From positions 434,001 to 498,000 of the forward strand of contig JACGCN010000002.1 in the NCBI GenBank assembly GCA_014905825.1: DNA of 64,000 bases, in the 5' to 3' direction. This DNA comes from Lyophyllum atratum (lineage: Eukaryota; Basidiomycota; Agaricomycetes; Agaricales; Lyophyllaceae). The first letter of the stretch is position 1; each line of letters starts with the position of its first letter. The translations under genes were made by a program, and so were the position numbers. The notes under the pieces were generated by a model. The model searched no databases, had not been told where the DNA came from, and was given only the letters and a program-made list of their open reading frames with translations. Of the stretch, positions 36,748-48,400 are shown piece by piece.

Positions 36748-39345
36748 ATGCCATGTATTTGGTCGACCACGGCCAGATCGGCTTTTCGGAGCCTTGCGCG
36801 TCCATCTAGTGCTATAGCGCATACTTTACATAAGGGAACCCCACAGTATACCTGTTCTCTGTCTTGGGACTACGCCAGGACGACGCGAGCCTTTTCCCAA
36901 GTCGCACGCGCGCTACCGCAATCATTACCCACACAACCCATCGACCTTCCTACCCCACCAATAACCCCCACATCAAAAATAACACCCGCGCAAACATCCA
37001 GGGCAGCATGCCATGCTGTCCACCTAGCCCTGCGGACTCCAGTCGGCGGTCTGGAGGACGCCTTCCTCATCGTCAACTCTCTCCGATATTCCACACTCAA
37101 ACACGACCCCGCAGCCCACCTCATCCCCGCCGTCCGGGACTTCCACCACGTCGCCGTCAACTTCGGACACACCGTCCCCCCGCGTCTATCCTCACATGCC
37201 CTGCTCCACGGTCTCATACGCATGGGGCGGAAGCAACAGGCTGCTGATCTAGCCGTGTCGATGATGGAGGCTGGGATTCCACTACGCATCAAGACCCTGG
37301 AAACTTTCATGCGCACCCTCGTGCCACCCCCGCCGCATGTCCGGCGAAAATCCATCCCCCCTCTGAATTTCTTCACGAACCCTCGGGGTCTCGGTGACAT
37401 CGTCGCCATGGCGCGACATCCAAACTCCCGCCTTGCCCTGGAAATATTCTCGGTGGCGCATAAGACTCACCGGAGCAACGCGCGGGGTATGCTCGGGACC
37501 CTGCTTGCTATCTGCCTCATTAACACGGAGATCATACTCGCGTCCTTGATTTTCGCGTTTGTGGTCAAGGAGTGGCAGCTTCGATCGGCGGTTGTCGCGC
37601 GCTTCGATGCTTCCGAGAGCGTCGGCACAGCGCATGTGGTCAATAAAAGGATTCATGAGCCGCACTTCCAGCAGGAGAGGATTGTTCCAACACATGATAT
37701 GCTAGTCCAGATCGTCCAGGCCATCAAGAAGATTTTCGAGACGAAGAACGCGGACGCAGAGTCCTTGGGCACGGCCCTGCAAGCCCTTGCTAATCTCGCG
37801 GTTCTCCTGGATCATCGACAGATACCCTTCGCTGCCATCACGCCTCTTATCCGGACGCTGTACCACTGTCCGAGGGTGGATCAGGAAGTCTGGATCGTGG
37901 ATGCGAATGGCAAGGAGAAGCAAGTCTGTGCCTACACCTATTGCCACGACGTGCTCGAGCGCTTGATCACGAACCTACCACTGAAGCTTGAACCAAAAAC
38001 CCCCCTCCCGCGTAGCCGCTCCATGCTCGACCGCCGACCAATGCTTCCTCCACTGGACCGCCACGCCTGCAACACCCTACTACACTATTCACTCCGCCAC
38101 CTCGTATCCTCAACACACGCAGACACCATCCTCAAACACATGGTCATCGACCGCACCCCGCGCGTCGAGCCCGACACCACAACCTACAACATCCTCCTCA
38201 GGTCCGCCACCCTCCTGCAAGACTCCGGCATCGCCGAAGCAGCCCTCACCGCGCTCGCCAGCGACGCCGCCGGAAAATCCGCAGACGCGTGTCAGGAAAC
38301 CACAGTCGCGCGGCTCATCGAGACGCTGAGAACACTCGACTTGACGAAGGCGACGAAAGCGGAGACGGAGAAGCTGTTGTATTCGCTCACCACCCAGCTC
38401 ATGCACTACACCTCCACGGGGCGCCCGCACATCGTCGCTGCCCTCATATACGACCTCTTCCCCGAGCTCCGACTCTCGCTCACCGCGTCCCAGTACTCTC
38501 CGCTTGAGATCAAGCAGCGGAAGAAGGCGCGCAGGGGGATGGTGGTACGTGCCTCGCGGTACGGGTCGCATCTGTTCTCGGTCCTGCTGAATGCACTGCT
38601 GAAGGCGGGGAAGCCGGGCATGGCGAAGGCGGTGTGGGGGGTGGCGAAGAGGGCGGAGAGGATGAGCTGGGATGGGTTGAACCCGTGGGTGCTGGGTACG
38701 CATACGTATACGTCGATGCTGCGGTGCTGTGCGCTTGAGTATAAGATGGGGTGTAACGCCCGGGCCGTGAGTCGGGGGGTGGACGTTCAGGGGGTAAGGA
38801 GGAAGGCGCTGTTGGTTGGGTGGAGCCATTATAGGGCGATGAAGGAGGTGGGGGAGGAGGTGCGTGGGGTGCTTGTGGATTCGGGGAGGGAGTATAGGAT
38901 GGAGAGGGTTGGGGAGTTACCGCAGATTGATGCGCTGTTTGTGAATGCTGCGCTGGATCTGTTCGTGCTGTCGAGGAGACCGCCGGGGGCGCTGCCCAGC
39001 GAGGAGGAAGTGAGAAGGGAGTTTGAGGAGGCGAAAGTGAGGCTTGCGGAGAGTGGGGAGGTTGCGGGTGGGTGGACGCCGGTGTTGCAGGAGATTGGGG
39101 AGGATATTGTTAAGGCTGGGTTTACGATTCCACCGAGCCTTCGGCATATTTTCTTGGGGCGTTGGGAGGAGGGGGCGAGGAAACGAGAGGGGCCCCCGCA
39201 TCTTGGGCCCATTCCGTATGCATACCCGGATGGTCGTCCTTCCTTCCACCCGTTCATCGTGCCCAGCATTCGGACGAGGGGTTTGCCGCTGGGGAGGAGG
39301 CAGCACTTCTTCAGACGGAAAACGCGTCGGCGGACACGTAAATAG
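36748..39345 (+). CDS. Large PPR-like mitochondrial protein, single exon
   Basis: One uninterrupted frame of 865 codons, unusual in this intron-rich window. I start at ATG 36748 (MPCIWSTTARSAFRSLARPS): the residues are Arg/Ser/Ala-rich without acids, as in a mitochondrial presequence, whereas the frame upstream has no ATG. The body is helical. It contains PPR-like segments such as HACNTLLHYSLRHLVSSTHA, VEPDTTTYNILLRSATLLQD and LGTHTYTSMLRCCALEYKMG, separated by longer helices. The C-terminus is basic (RRQHFFRRKTRRRTRK). PPR proteins bind organellar RNA and support its processing or translation. The target here is unknown. It is convergent with mitochondrial IF3; stops are 60 bp apart. The PPR call is moderate because the repeats are degenerate. 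Confidence 0.75.
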   Translation: MPCIWSTTARSAFRSLARPSSAIAHTLHKGTPQYTCSLSWDYARTTRAFSQVARALPQSLPTQPIDLPTPPITPTSKITPAQTSRAACHAVHLALRTPVGGLEDAFLIVNSLRYSTLKHDPAAHLIPAVRDFHHVAVNFGHTVPPRLSSHALLHGLIRMGRKQQAADLAVSMMEAGIPLRIKTLETFMRTLVPPPPHVRRKSIPPLNFFTNPRGLGDIVAMARHPNSRLALEIFSVAHKTHRSNARGMLGTLLAICLINTEIILASLIFAFVVKEWQLRSAVVARFDASESVGTAHVVNKRIHEPHFQQERIVPTHDMLVQIVQAIKKIFETKNADAESLGTALQALANLAVLLDHRQIPFAAITPLIRTLYHCPRVDQEVWIVDANGKEKQVCAYTYCHDVLERLITNLPLKLEPKTPLPRSRSMLDRRPMLPPLDRHACNTLLHYSLRHLVSSTHADTILKHMVIDRTPRVEPDTTTYNILLRSATLLQDSGIAEAALTALASDAAGKSADACQETTVARLIETLRTLDLTKATKAETEKLLYSLTTQLMHYTSTGRPHIVAALIYDLFPELRLSLTASQYSPLEIKQRKKARRGMVVRASRYGSHLFSVLLNALLKAGKPGMAKAVWGVAKRAERMSWDGLNPWVLGTHTYTSMLRCCALEYKMGCNARAVSRGVDVQGVRRKALLVGWSHYRAMKEVGEEVRGVLVDSGREYRMERVGELPQIDALFVNAALDLFVLSRRPPGALPSEEEVRREFEEAKVRLAESGEVAGGWTPVLQEIGEDIVKAGFTIPPSLRHIFLGRWEEGARKREGPPHLGPIPYAYPDGRPSFHPFIVPSIRTRGLPLGRRQHFFRRKTRRRTRK

Positions 39346-39404
39346 ATTTATTCCTCCATTGTGTATCATTAGAGACCGCGAATAAAACATTCCTATTATA
39401 ATAT

Positions 39405-40136
39405 TCAATCCTGATACATGTCCTCCACCCCATCCTCGGTGTTTTCCTTTTTCGGCTTCGGGCCTTTATGCACCACCAGCTTCTTGACCTTCTTCCCCAC
39501 CTCCACGACCGGCTCGCCAGTGCCCTGCAGGAATATCGCAGTCATGCTCGCGCGCACCTCGCGGTCCTTCCACTCCTTCGCCACGTCCGCCATGGAGTCC
39601 ACGATCTCCTGTGCGCGCGCCTGCATTTCTTCGGGCGGGAGGTGCGGCTGGTTCTTCTTCCGCGTGAAGATGAGGTCCACGCGCGCCCCGCGCTCGAGCT
39701 CCTGCCGCACCTTCTCGAGCTTGTGCGCGAGGTCCCCCGGCGCGGCGCTCCACGTCAGCTGCACCTCCTTCTGGATCGTCCTACGCGCCACCGCGCGTGC
39801 TTTATACTGCGCCTCCGCTGCGCGCTGTGTCTCGGCTTGCTTGTCGAAGATCTTGACGAGGGGCGCGGGGGTGAGGCTGACGAGCTCGACGTACTTCTTT
39901 CGGCGGTCGAGGGTGGCGAGGATGGAGCGGAGGGGGAGGGGGTCGGTGAGGCGCCCGGTGAGGGGGTCGACGAGCTGGACGATGCGGTGCTCGATTTTCT
40001 CGTCGCGGGGTGGGGTTTTGGAGGTTGTGTCTTGTTTGATGGTGCGGGTTTGGAGGTGGTGGGGGCAGGGTGGGCGGTGTGTGCGGGGCTTGAGGAGAGA
40101 GATGGCCGCGCTTCGGAAGGCGATGAAGGAACTCAT
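39405..40136 (-). CDS. Mitochondrial translation initiation factor IF-3
   Basis: A single exon of 243 codons. The N-terminus MSSFIAFRSAAISLLKPRTH is a mitochondrial presequence. The first IF3 domain follows (RDEKIEHRIVQLVDPLTGRL, with YVELVSLTPAPLVKIFDKQA). A basic linker helix leads to the second domain (QKEVQLTWSAAPGDLAHKLE, RGARVDLIFTRKKNQPHLPP). IF3 binds the small ribosomal subunit and keeps it free for initiation; the yeast homolog is Aim23. The tail is Lys-rich with an acidic end. Divergence is as usual for fungal IF3, but the LVEVS...PPLVKI-type core is clear. The gene is divergent from the GPI-anchored protein at 40314 (177 bp between starts) and convergent with the PPR-like gene. 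Confidence 0.88.
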   Translation of the reverse strand: MSSFIAFRSAAISLLKPRTHRPPCPHHLQTRTIKQDTTSKTPPRDEKIEHRIVQLVDPLTGRLTDPLPLRSILATLDRRKKYVELVSLTPAPLVKIFDKQAETQRAAEAQYKARAVARRTIQKEVQLTWSAAPGDLAHKLEKVRQELERGARVDLIFTRKKNQPHLPPEEMQARAQEIVDSMADVAKEWKDREVRASMTAIFLQGTGEPVVEVGKKVKKLVVHKGPKPKKENTEDGVEDMYQD

Positions 40137-40313
40137 CTGTGGGTGATCTTGAGAAGGTAAGATTTATGCATCGAGCAGGGCAACTCACGGTACGACTTCC
40201 TGCTTGACGTTCAACGAGGAAGTGCTTCACTGGCACACCGCGTTTAAGGAAATTGTTAACATTAATTTTTGAATTGTACAGCATGTTTCCCACGCCCCTT
40301 AACTCGGACCCTC

Positions 40314-41058
40314 ATGCACCACCTTCTCTGCCTGTGCCTAGTGGCCTTGCTCGCCATTACTGCCCGCGCACAGACTGCCACGGTTGTTGACGGGTGTGTT
40401 CTCTAATCTTCTCTTACCAACGATTTCAACTAAAAGTGTGTTAGTGCCGGGAACACGATAGTTCAAGTGGTCACCACCGACGCAGATGGTGATCCAACGA
40501 CTTCAATCATGTACGTCCCCATCCCCACTTGCTGCGACCATCGAACTCAGGTCCTCATCGATAAACAGACAAACCCTGCCACCAGCTGTACCACCTCCAG
40601 CCACCTCCGCAGCAACAACAGCCCCTACTCTTCCCGCACCAGTACCCCCTACAACGACTACCCCACCAACCCCCCCGACAGCCATAACACAACCCCAAAC
40701 TCAAATAGCCAACACCCCTCCCCCAGTCCAACAAGGCCCCGTAGGCCAGCCCGATGCCACCAAATTCACACCCGGCGGTCCCACCCCCTTCACCTATACC
40801 ACGATCATAGGCGGTGAGACCTCCGTCATCGTAGACACCTTCGTCCCCACGAATCCAGCCACCCGGCCGCCTAGCGTGGGCCCACCGGGCACTATATTGA
40901 ACTACAGCCAGTGGGCGGCGCAGTACGGCCCGCAATCGTCGGCCTCGGGGACGGCGAATGCAGCGTATGGCCCGCCGGCACTCGCGGCTGGCTGGTGGGG
41001 CTTCCTTGCGAGCTGTGGGATCGCGGTGATGGGCGGTCTCGGTCTCGCGATGCTGTAA
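40314..41058 (+). CDS. Secreted Thr/Pro-rich protein with GPI-anchor signal
   Basis: The start MHHLLCLCLVALLAITARAQ is a signal peptide. Two introns, about 40395-40444 and 40510-40571, join to a Pro/Thr stalk (PPATSAATTAPTLPAPVPPT). A folded-looking segment follows (PFTYTTIIGGETSVIVDTFV) before a Gly/Ala/Ser-rich end and the hydrophobic tail WWGFLASCGIAVMGGLGLAM, typical of GPI attachment. No cysteine pairs outside the signal and tail, and no enzyme motif. This layout is common among agaricomycete cell-wall glycoproteins that are heavily O-mannosylated. Function unknown. An ATG at 40283 lies upstream but is out of frame with the signal peptide. Confidence 0.7.
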
Positions 41059-41830
41059 AAAACGAACATGGACATCCTTTACGCTTATCACTTACGACTA
41101 GATACCAATTGTAACGCGACATGTGTCGGGGAGGGCTGGATGGACAGTTTCCTTTGACAGATGTATTCCATACCTTGCTGTGGTTGTTGTTCATTAATTT
41201 TTCCATCCTTACCTATCTATGTATGTGTGCTTTATGCATTCGTATGCTTTCACGAGTCGCGGACAGGGCGCTCTGCAATATATACCTGGTTACCGCCTGA
41301 TGAGTTTGACGTTGATCATGATCTTGTCTCTTGAAGAGGATTTTTTCTGTCACTATTATGCACCGTTTATTCGGATGCAGAAGTCTGCTGCATCTCGAGC
41401 GGCATTTTCAAGCCTCGTATCCGCAGCATAGGAAGAAAGAGCTCAGAATGGATCTACGTCACCGCCAGAAATAGCCACATTGTCTATTTTCGGAAGCATA
41501 CAACGCGCGGCGAACCTTGTCCTGGGAGGCATGAGCAATCTCTCCGCGCCTGTTGAAACTGTCACCACATCATGTCTTTTTCGTACTTCGATTCGATAAC
41601 ATAGAAGTTTACAGCTGATTGCGAAAGCTTAGATTCTAGACAGAGCTGTAAACTGCCATTGTGTGATCATGGTAATTGGGGAGGGGGGCGGGGGTGGCGG
41701 GCAAAATGATACTGAGCTGTTTACCGGCTACGGCATATGTAGTGTAGTGAGTATCAACTAATAGGTGTAATTTATGCAGACTGCCGGAGGAGGTAAGTAG
41801 TAAGCGATATGTAGTCAGAGTGCATGTACA
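41059..41830. other. Intergenic with a MITE fragment
   Basis: About 770 bp between the GPI-protein stop and the P450 stop (convergent genes). Apart from the MITE fragment and a G-rich run (GAGGGGGGCGGGGGTGGCGGG near 41683), nothing is seen. Confidence 0.5.
41505..41640 (+). mobile_element. Truncated copy of a Tc1/mariner-like MITE
   Basis: These 136 bp match 50641-50777 almost base for base, including CCTTGTCCTGGGAGGCATGA and the terminal repeat ACAGCTGATTGCGAAAGC. The left half found in the 50.4 kb copy is absent. The right end is followed by TA, as in the full copy. Confidence 0.8.
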
Positions 41831-43985
41831 TTAAGAACGAGACCATCTACTCTCTTCCACAGCCTGTCCCAGCAGATTCACAGCCGCGTCAGTTCGTGGT
41901 TCGAGACGACACGGGAAAGGCTTGGGATGGCTACAAAGGCATACATATTAGTCACAGGAAATCTGTAGTGACCTAAGGTATGCACAGAACCTCGTCAGTC
42001 CACCTGCTACCGGGATCGCGTCCGGTATCATCTCCTTGCCGTCCTCACCGATGGCTCTGCGGACCGAAATTGTCGCTATGATGGTGGTAATTGCGATCCA
42101 GATGCTGTCGGTGGCTAGATGGCGGCCCGGACAAATCCTGACTTTACGTGAGCCGGCTGTAGGATCCAACCCGAGCCACGGACTTACCTCCTTCCGAAGC
42201 CAAAGTGTCCATTGGGATATGGCTCGCTGCGGCCTGCTGGTGCTGGTAGATATCGTGATGGCTCAAAGTCGAAGGGGTTTTTGTAGACGGATTCGTCTAG
42301 GGTCATTGATCTCCCAAAAAAGATTAATGAAGAATACGACGTTTTTACCAGGAAGTAAAGAGCACCTGGCATTGGCGATGACGGTAGAGCCCTTCGGAAT
42401 AAGCATGCCGTTGTAGACATCATCCTCCATAGTCTTGTGAGGGACACCTGCCATAACATGTTCATCGAAATATGCGTAACGACAGTCAGCTTTGCAAACC
42501 TGATGGGGTGGCATGATTCCATCTGACGACAAGCTCAATGAGAATCAAAGCTCTGGGTCTGAAGGGAGAACGACGTACCGAAGAGTTTCTTGCAAAAGAC
42601 ACTCGATACATGGAAGACTCGCTCGATCGTGGAATTCTGGAAGACGGTCAGTACCCACAACAGAATCAATCTCTTCCTGTGCCTTTCTTTGGCATTCGGG
42701 GAATAGTATCATTGCCAAAAAGAAGAAGGAGAGTGAAGACGAAGTCTGCGTTCAAATTTCCATCAGTCATGGAGCCTGAGATACATAATCATAACACGCA
42801 CCGTTTCCCCGCCTGCGACGTATAAGATCGCGGCAGCAGCCTGGATCCGCTTGAGAGTAGCTTCGTCACTTTGCTCCTCGTCGCTTAAACCTTGTAGTTG
42901 TGATGCCAGAAACGAGGGTTTTGCAGTTCCGTTAGCCTAGACGGCCAATGGGCAAGGCATGGTACTGGGATAACGGGGGACAAACCATCTGTTCCATTAC
43001 CCGCGTGAAAGGGTATTCACGAAGTGTCTTGAATTTACCGAACGCATTTCGCGCAAATGTGGCGTAGTACGTTCCGGGGCACCATGATGGAAGGTATTGG
43101 ACTAGTACGTCATTGTCAAACTTGTCAACATTGAAAGGGGAATGCATTTGGACCTACGGATCGGGAACAAGTCGACCGGTGTAGAACCTGGGGGACCTGA
43201 GGCTGCTAGTGCGCTGCTGCTTTCTTGGGCCATTTTAACGTATGGATCGTCGGCTGCCGAGGTGATTTGATGTCCGTAGCCTATGTCGATGATAATAGCC
43301 GTCGCAAATCTAGTTGCATTGGTGAGTCCCATTGGCCGCTGGGGATGTGTACCTATGGACCGACCGTAGTAATAGATTCAATCGATCATCTGGCTTGGAA
43401 AGAAGGCCTTTGGCAAGAGCATGAGCCTCCCGGGTTTGGATAGGACGATAGTCCTTATGGCACTTATCCTTGGAAAGGTACCGCTGGACTATACTTCGTT
43501 GCATGCGGAATTCATGTCCATATTTCGCAATCGCAACGGTGTCGCCCAAGCCAAATCTACGGAAGCGGGAGCGGGCTACAATCAGGAGGATGCCTTACCC
43601 GGAGTAAGACGACGACCTACAGCTCAAATATAGGCAGGGTAGGCCTGTCGCTGTAGTTGTAGCTTCGCTTGTTGAGTAAGTCCACGGCAGCTTGGACACT
43701 ATTCAAGACGATAAGCGTTTGACCTAGAACCTTGAGGTGCACCACATCGCCTGATGAACGATGTCAACTTCTGCGGTCATGAAGGCGCGTGATAGACGCA
43801 CCGTATTGTTTGCTCAGCTCGTAGAAATAGATATCTTGGCCATCGGAAGGAATAACTCGAAGGTGTCCGATAATGGGGTCGGCTGGTGGTCCCGGAGGCA
43901 ATGAGATAGGGTTCCTTGAGAGCCTTTTCTTCAGGGAGGTTAAAGCGACGAGAGAGAAGGCAACGGCGGCGACGGGTAAAGCCAT
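41831..43985 (-). CDS. Cytochrome P450 monooxygenase, microsomal
   Basis: The N-terminus MALPVAAVAFSLVALTSL is a membrane anchor, followed by the proline hinge LPPGPPADPIIGHL. About ten exons join in frame. They carry YGDVVHLKVLGQTLIVLNSV, HEFRMQRSIVQRYLS (C helix), an I-helix region (AAAILYVAGGETV), AQEEIDSVVGTDRLPEF, QETLRWNHATPSGVPHKT (ExxR), and TVIANARSMTLDESVYKNPF. DFEPSRYLPAPAGR precedes the heme loop FGFGRRICPGRHLA (Cys ligand). The end is HPKPFPCRLEPRTD...EESRWSRS, with TAA at 41831-41833. The layout resembles the CYP64-type group common in agaricomycetes. The usual AGADTT reads AGGETV; it keeps the acid-Thr order, shifted by one. All key residues are present, so it should be functional. 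Substrate unknown. Confidence 0.92.
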
Positions 43986-45441
43986 CAAAGGGGAAGGGCA
44001 ACTTGGAGGAACTGGAGAGGCATAGCCTTGGCTAAGCCATTTATAAAGGTATGGAGGTCCGAATTACAGGTGCCAGCGCTCGCGCATATTGTCATTGAAG
44101 CAATCGTGGAACTCCCGGAAGTCCAAGCCGGTACGCACTAGCCCTTGAAACTTTCCATCGAAACAAGGTTGTTTACCGATTCGTTGAACCTCTATGATAT
44201 GATCAAGTGTCAGACGCTTAAAAACGAGCTAGATTATCCCAACGTGTCATGCGGTGTGTGGAAAAAGATCGGGTACAGCAAGAGTCCAGTGGAAGCCCAA
44301 GTCGTAGCTCGCCTGCTGAAAGCTGTCGAGGGTGAATGTACGTTTAGTTTGTGGTCTAGTCGTTTATTGTGAGCCTATAATAGGTGACAGGGCAAGCCGT
44401 ATTCTCTGGCAGAACCAGTGTCCCATAGGGCAGCGGCCTGCAAAGCTCGTGGTGGGTCATCTGAGATTGTCGATTCTACAGCGAGGTTGACAGTGATGAG
44501 CGGTCTTGGGCCAGCGCAGGTGGTGTGTCAGGGCCGCGCCGTGGTGGATCGCTTGTGAGTTGAGGTCGGCTCCCTTTTCCGGATCCCGGCTCGAGGTTAC
44601 TCGAGGCTCGGTCGGTGAGGCTGCCGCCGGTGATCTTATCACTATCTCACTTAGACTGAAGCTTGTGGTTCGCGGGATTGAAAAGGGGAATACAGTATTA
44701 CTATCATTATCGCTATCATGACCACCTTCGCGAGCTCATGACACGACATCGGACTGAGAGATTCCTACTTGCAGGTCTGAATCCCGGGCAGTGTTCACCA
44801 TTTCACCTCATCTATTCCAGCACAGTCGGACCGACTCGGGGGGCGACTGTTCTGTCCTTACTACGACAGGAGGACTCATCGTCGAACGATACGGATTGTG
44901 CGCTTGACAAGTCGGAAGGAGCAGGACCGCGGCTAGTATAGAAGTCTGTCGGAAACTTAGAGTCCACGAATGCCACCACTGGCACTGCATGGTGTGAAGG
45001 AACCGATCGCGACTCTACCCGGTCTTGAAAAGTCGGTACGTGGTTGATTTGCATAGGTATAGATGCGTGCGTGTAGTTCATAGTTTCAGAATGTCACTTT
45101 ACTTCGTGTTTCGACACGGTTATTTGGGCGCTACATTTGCGCTGTTTTTCGTCGCCAATGGATTGAACGCTATCTTGCATCCTCTGTCTTCGATAGAGCA
45201 TCTATGCTTGCGCTTGAGCTATTTTCGATACCCCTTGAAACTGCCCTCCGCGAGGTCACAACCCCACCATTCCCTCAGTTGTCTGCCAGTTGGTAATTCA
45301 TAGTATTTTGTAAGTAAGCAAACCCAAGTATATCACAAACGAAGTTCCTAAAAAGCCAGAAACACAACCATAACCGAATGGTATATCGCGATTATAAAAT
45401 TGAACCAAGAGGGGATACTCCAGCAGTCCGCACCATTTCTT
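43986..45441. other. Intergenic, 1.46 kb, no gene recognised
   Basis: P450 promoter at the left and KDM3-like 3' UTR at the right. A 75-codon plus-strand frame at 44145-44372 has ordinary amino-acid composition, but I could not extend it through splice sites or match it to a family. Confidence 0.45.
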
Positions 45442-48400
45442 TCATTCCCCTTCGCTGTCTTCACTCATCTCCAACCCTTCCTGCTGGCGGCACGACAGCC
45501 ACGCGAACCACATCATAGTCCTCAATTGCAGCACGTCCTCCTTCCACACCTTGCGCTGATTCTGCTCCCGGAACTCCTGCGTCAACCGCTCGCAACGCTC
45601 CACGTTCTCCGGACTGACAAAGTCCACGGCGACCTTCACACAGTCCGCCAAATTCGCTACCTGCACAAAAAAAGATAAAAATCAGCACCCCGTACTCCAT
45701 CAATAACGAAAGAAAGGAAAAAACGCACCTGGTGCGCACACCCAGCAGGAATGAAGACGGCCTCGCCAGGCCGCTGATAGAACCGATAACTCATAACCCC
45801 CGTCTTCTCAAACAACGCCGTCCTCAAATCCTCATCCAAATATATCGCCTGTGCATGAATCGGATCATTCACCCCCGCCCACTCCTGGCCCTGGCCCTGC
45901 CTCACTTGTTTCGCTGGCCCAGCCACCGGTACCGACGGGTCTATATTTGCGCTCGCAGCCTCCTTGGCCTTGTTGGCCTTGACGGACAGGAAGTGGTCGG
46001 TCAGGAATGTGCGGAGCTTGTCGCTGTCTTCGGCGCGGAAGATGTCCCATGCGGCGCAGCCGGGGGTGCCGTCGGGCGCGGCGGCGGCGTAGGTCATGAT
46101 GTTGAGGGCGTCGGCCATGTCCATGTGGAGACGGGTGGACCCTTTGCTACCTGCCGTTTGGGTTGCAGCCATTGCGTTGTACATCTTGGGACCTGCGAGT
46201 TCAGTGTTAGTTTGGTGTAGTGCAAGTGATGGAGACAATGAAAACGTACCGAGGTCGGGAGAGACGGTGTCGGAAGGGAAGTGGGAAGCGATGTTGAGCA
46301 CGCCATCACGCCGCACGTAGCTTGGGACAGGCACGGCGTTGCTGAAATCTTCGTAGAGTTCCGGGAACGCCTTTTTGAAATCTGTCGACGGTGGCCAATC
46401 CTACAATCACAAAGCCACGTTAGCACGTACAGCATCATCTCAAGAACCTTGCAACGTACTTTCAATTTCCAACACTCCGTCCGATCCGTATACTGCCCAA
46501 ACAGCTTAAAGAACTCGCCCACCGTAATCCTCTTATTGACCTCTGTCTGGCACTCAATGATTAAACACCCCTGTTGCCCGTACTTCGCGATGAAGTACTC
46601 TGGCGTCCACTGAATCCCGAACTTATTCAGCAGATCCGTGACGACGAGTGGCTCGCCAAGAGACCAGACCAAAGGGAACGTCTCCTGCGTGAGCACGCTG
46701 TCCGTGAAGCGTCGGACAGGGTGGGTAGGGACAGCGAGGGTTGTGGCGGAGAGGTTCTGGGGGATAAACTGGTTGGTGGTCGTGCAGGGCGGGTAACCCT
46801 CGGGGAGCTGCACGCCGGGGACGCCGGACGATGAGAAGACATCGTGATGGCCGGAACCGTTTATCACTCCCGAGGACATTGCGTGTCCGTTCTGGTTCTC
46901 ATGCGACGAGCTTGCCCCGTTTTGGCCTGCACAATGTTCTGTAGGCGTACTCGCGATCTCCCCACCTTCGTCCTTCAAAAGCCGTTCCATGTCTTTGATC
47001 GCGTTGGATAGCTCCTTCTCGTGGAACCTAGACATGGGCGAAAAGTCCCTCGAGGTGTGTTCAATGCGCTTCGTGCACTGCAAGAAGAAGGGGTTGCTGT
47101 GGGAGTGCTTCTCCCGTCGTGCTAGGAGTGCTTTCTGCTCTGCCGGGTCTACCACGGGGCGGTCGCCGGTGAGGTCGTGGACCGTGGCGTAGCACTCGGC
47201 ACAGGCTTCTCGCCCGCAAAGACGGCATAACCAGGATGATGAGAATATGGAGGTCATGCATGTGTCTGCGTAGGAGGAATCAGTTGAGTCGAGAAACGAT
47301 CGCGGAAGTTGTCTCACCGCACGTCGCGCGGACCTCGCGTTCTCGTGGTCGATGAATGATTTGCGGTAGATGAAGGTGTTCGAGTTCTTGATGAAGAGTT
47401 GGAAGGAGAGCACGTGCGATGGTTCCCTGTGTTGACTTTAGGCAAGGAATGTCATTGAGCTTTAGGAGACGCACCTTCGTTCGCTTGATGTTTGACGGAG
47501 TCAAAACCTCATTCCATTCCACCGGGAATTTCATCGACGGCAGGTCGGCCTTCGGGTTCTCAGAGAAGCTGACTCCGATGATATTCATCTGGGCGTCGCG
47601 GAGGAAGAACCGGATGCCTTGGAAGCGGCACGTATCCCCTGCCCACCGACGCGTGCAGGCCACACATCGGGGAAACTGGTCGGATTTGTACTTGGTCGAC
47701 ATGCATCTTGTGTTCTGGAGTTCTGCGTGCAGAGTCTTGTCGCCTGGGCCGGATGGTACGATCTGCATGCTCACTGGTACGTATGATCAGCCTCAGGGTA
47801 AGACACATAGTATATTCCTTACTCACCTCCGTCATTTGCTTTCTCCTTCCCCTTCTCGTTCACCTTTGTCGTATAGTTCATTTGGGGCATGAGTTTGGCT
47901 GGGAGGCGCGAAGATCAGAACTGATTCCCGAGGAGGACGGACTGTGGGGATTACCATTTTGAGCGGCAATCTGAGCGGCTTCACTACGCTTCTTCGCAGT
48001 GTATCCACGTTTCGTTGGGGCTTTGATATTTTTAAATGAATTGGCACGTAATAAGCGCGGGTAGTGTCACGAACCTGGCTTCGTCGTCGATTTGGCCCGC
48101 TTGGCCTTTGGCGGCGCAGGCTCATCGTCGGGGGAGCGCCGCTTCGGAGGGGGCTGGACGACGCGTGCAGTTTGTGGTGCAGGCTCTTGAGGGTATGGTT
48201 GATGGTACATGTTTGAGGCTGACTGGTAATACGCTCCGGGGGTGTATCGCTGGTGTTGTTCATCGGTCCCACGTGCTGCGATTCGGGCTGACGCCCGTTC
48301 GCTGAGTTGCCACGCTGTAAAAAAAAGAGTTAAGGGGCTGATATTTAGAGTAAAAGGGATCAAAGGACATTGCGGGGGAGCATTTGAAGTCGATTGCTCT

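Noticed and set aside
38110..38829. 239-codon minus-strand frame inside the PPR-like gene
   Set aside because: Pro/His/Arg-rich translation opposite a well-supported coding exon; no domain or splice partner.
39418..40160. Two plus-strand open frames of 230-242 codons opposite mt-IF3
   Set aside because: They are antisense shadows. The minus-strand IF3 reading has a presequence and family motifs, while these have biased Arg/Leu/His composition and no motif.
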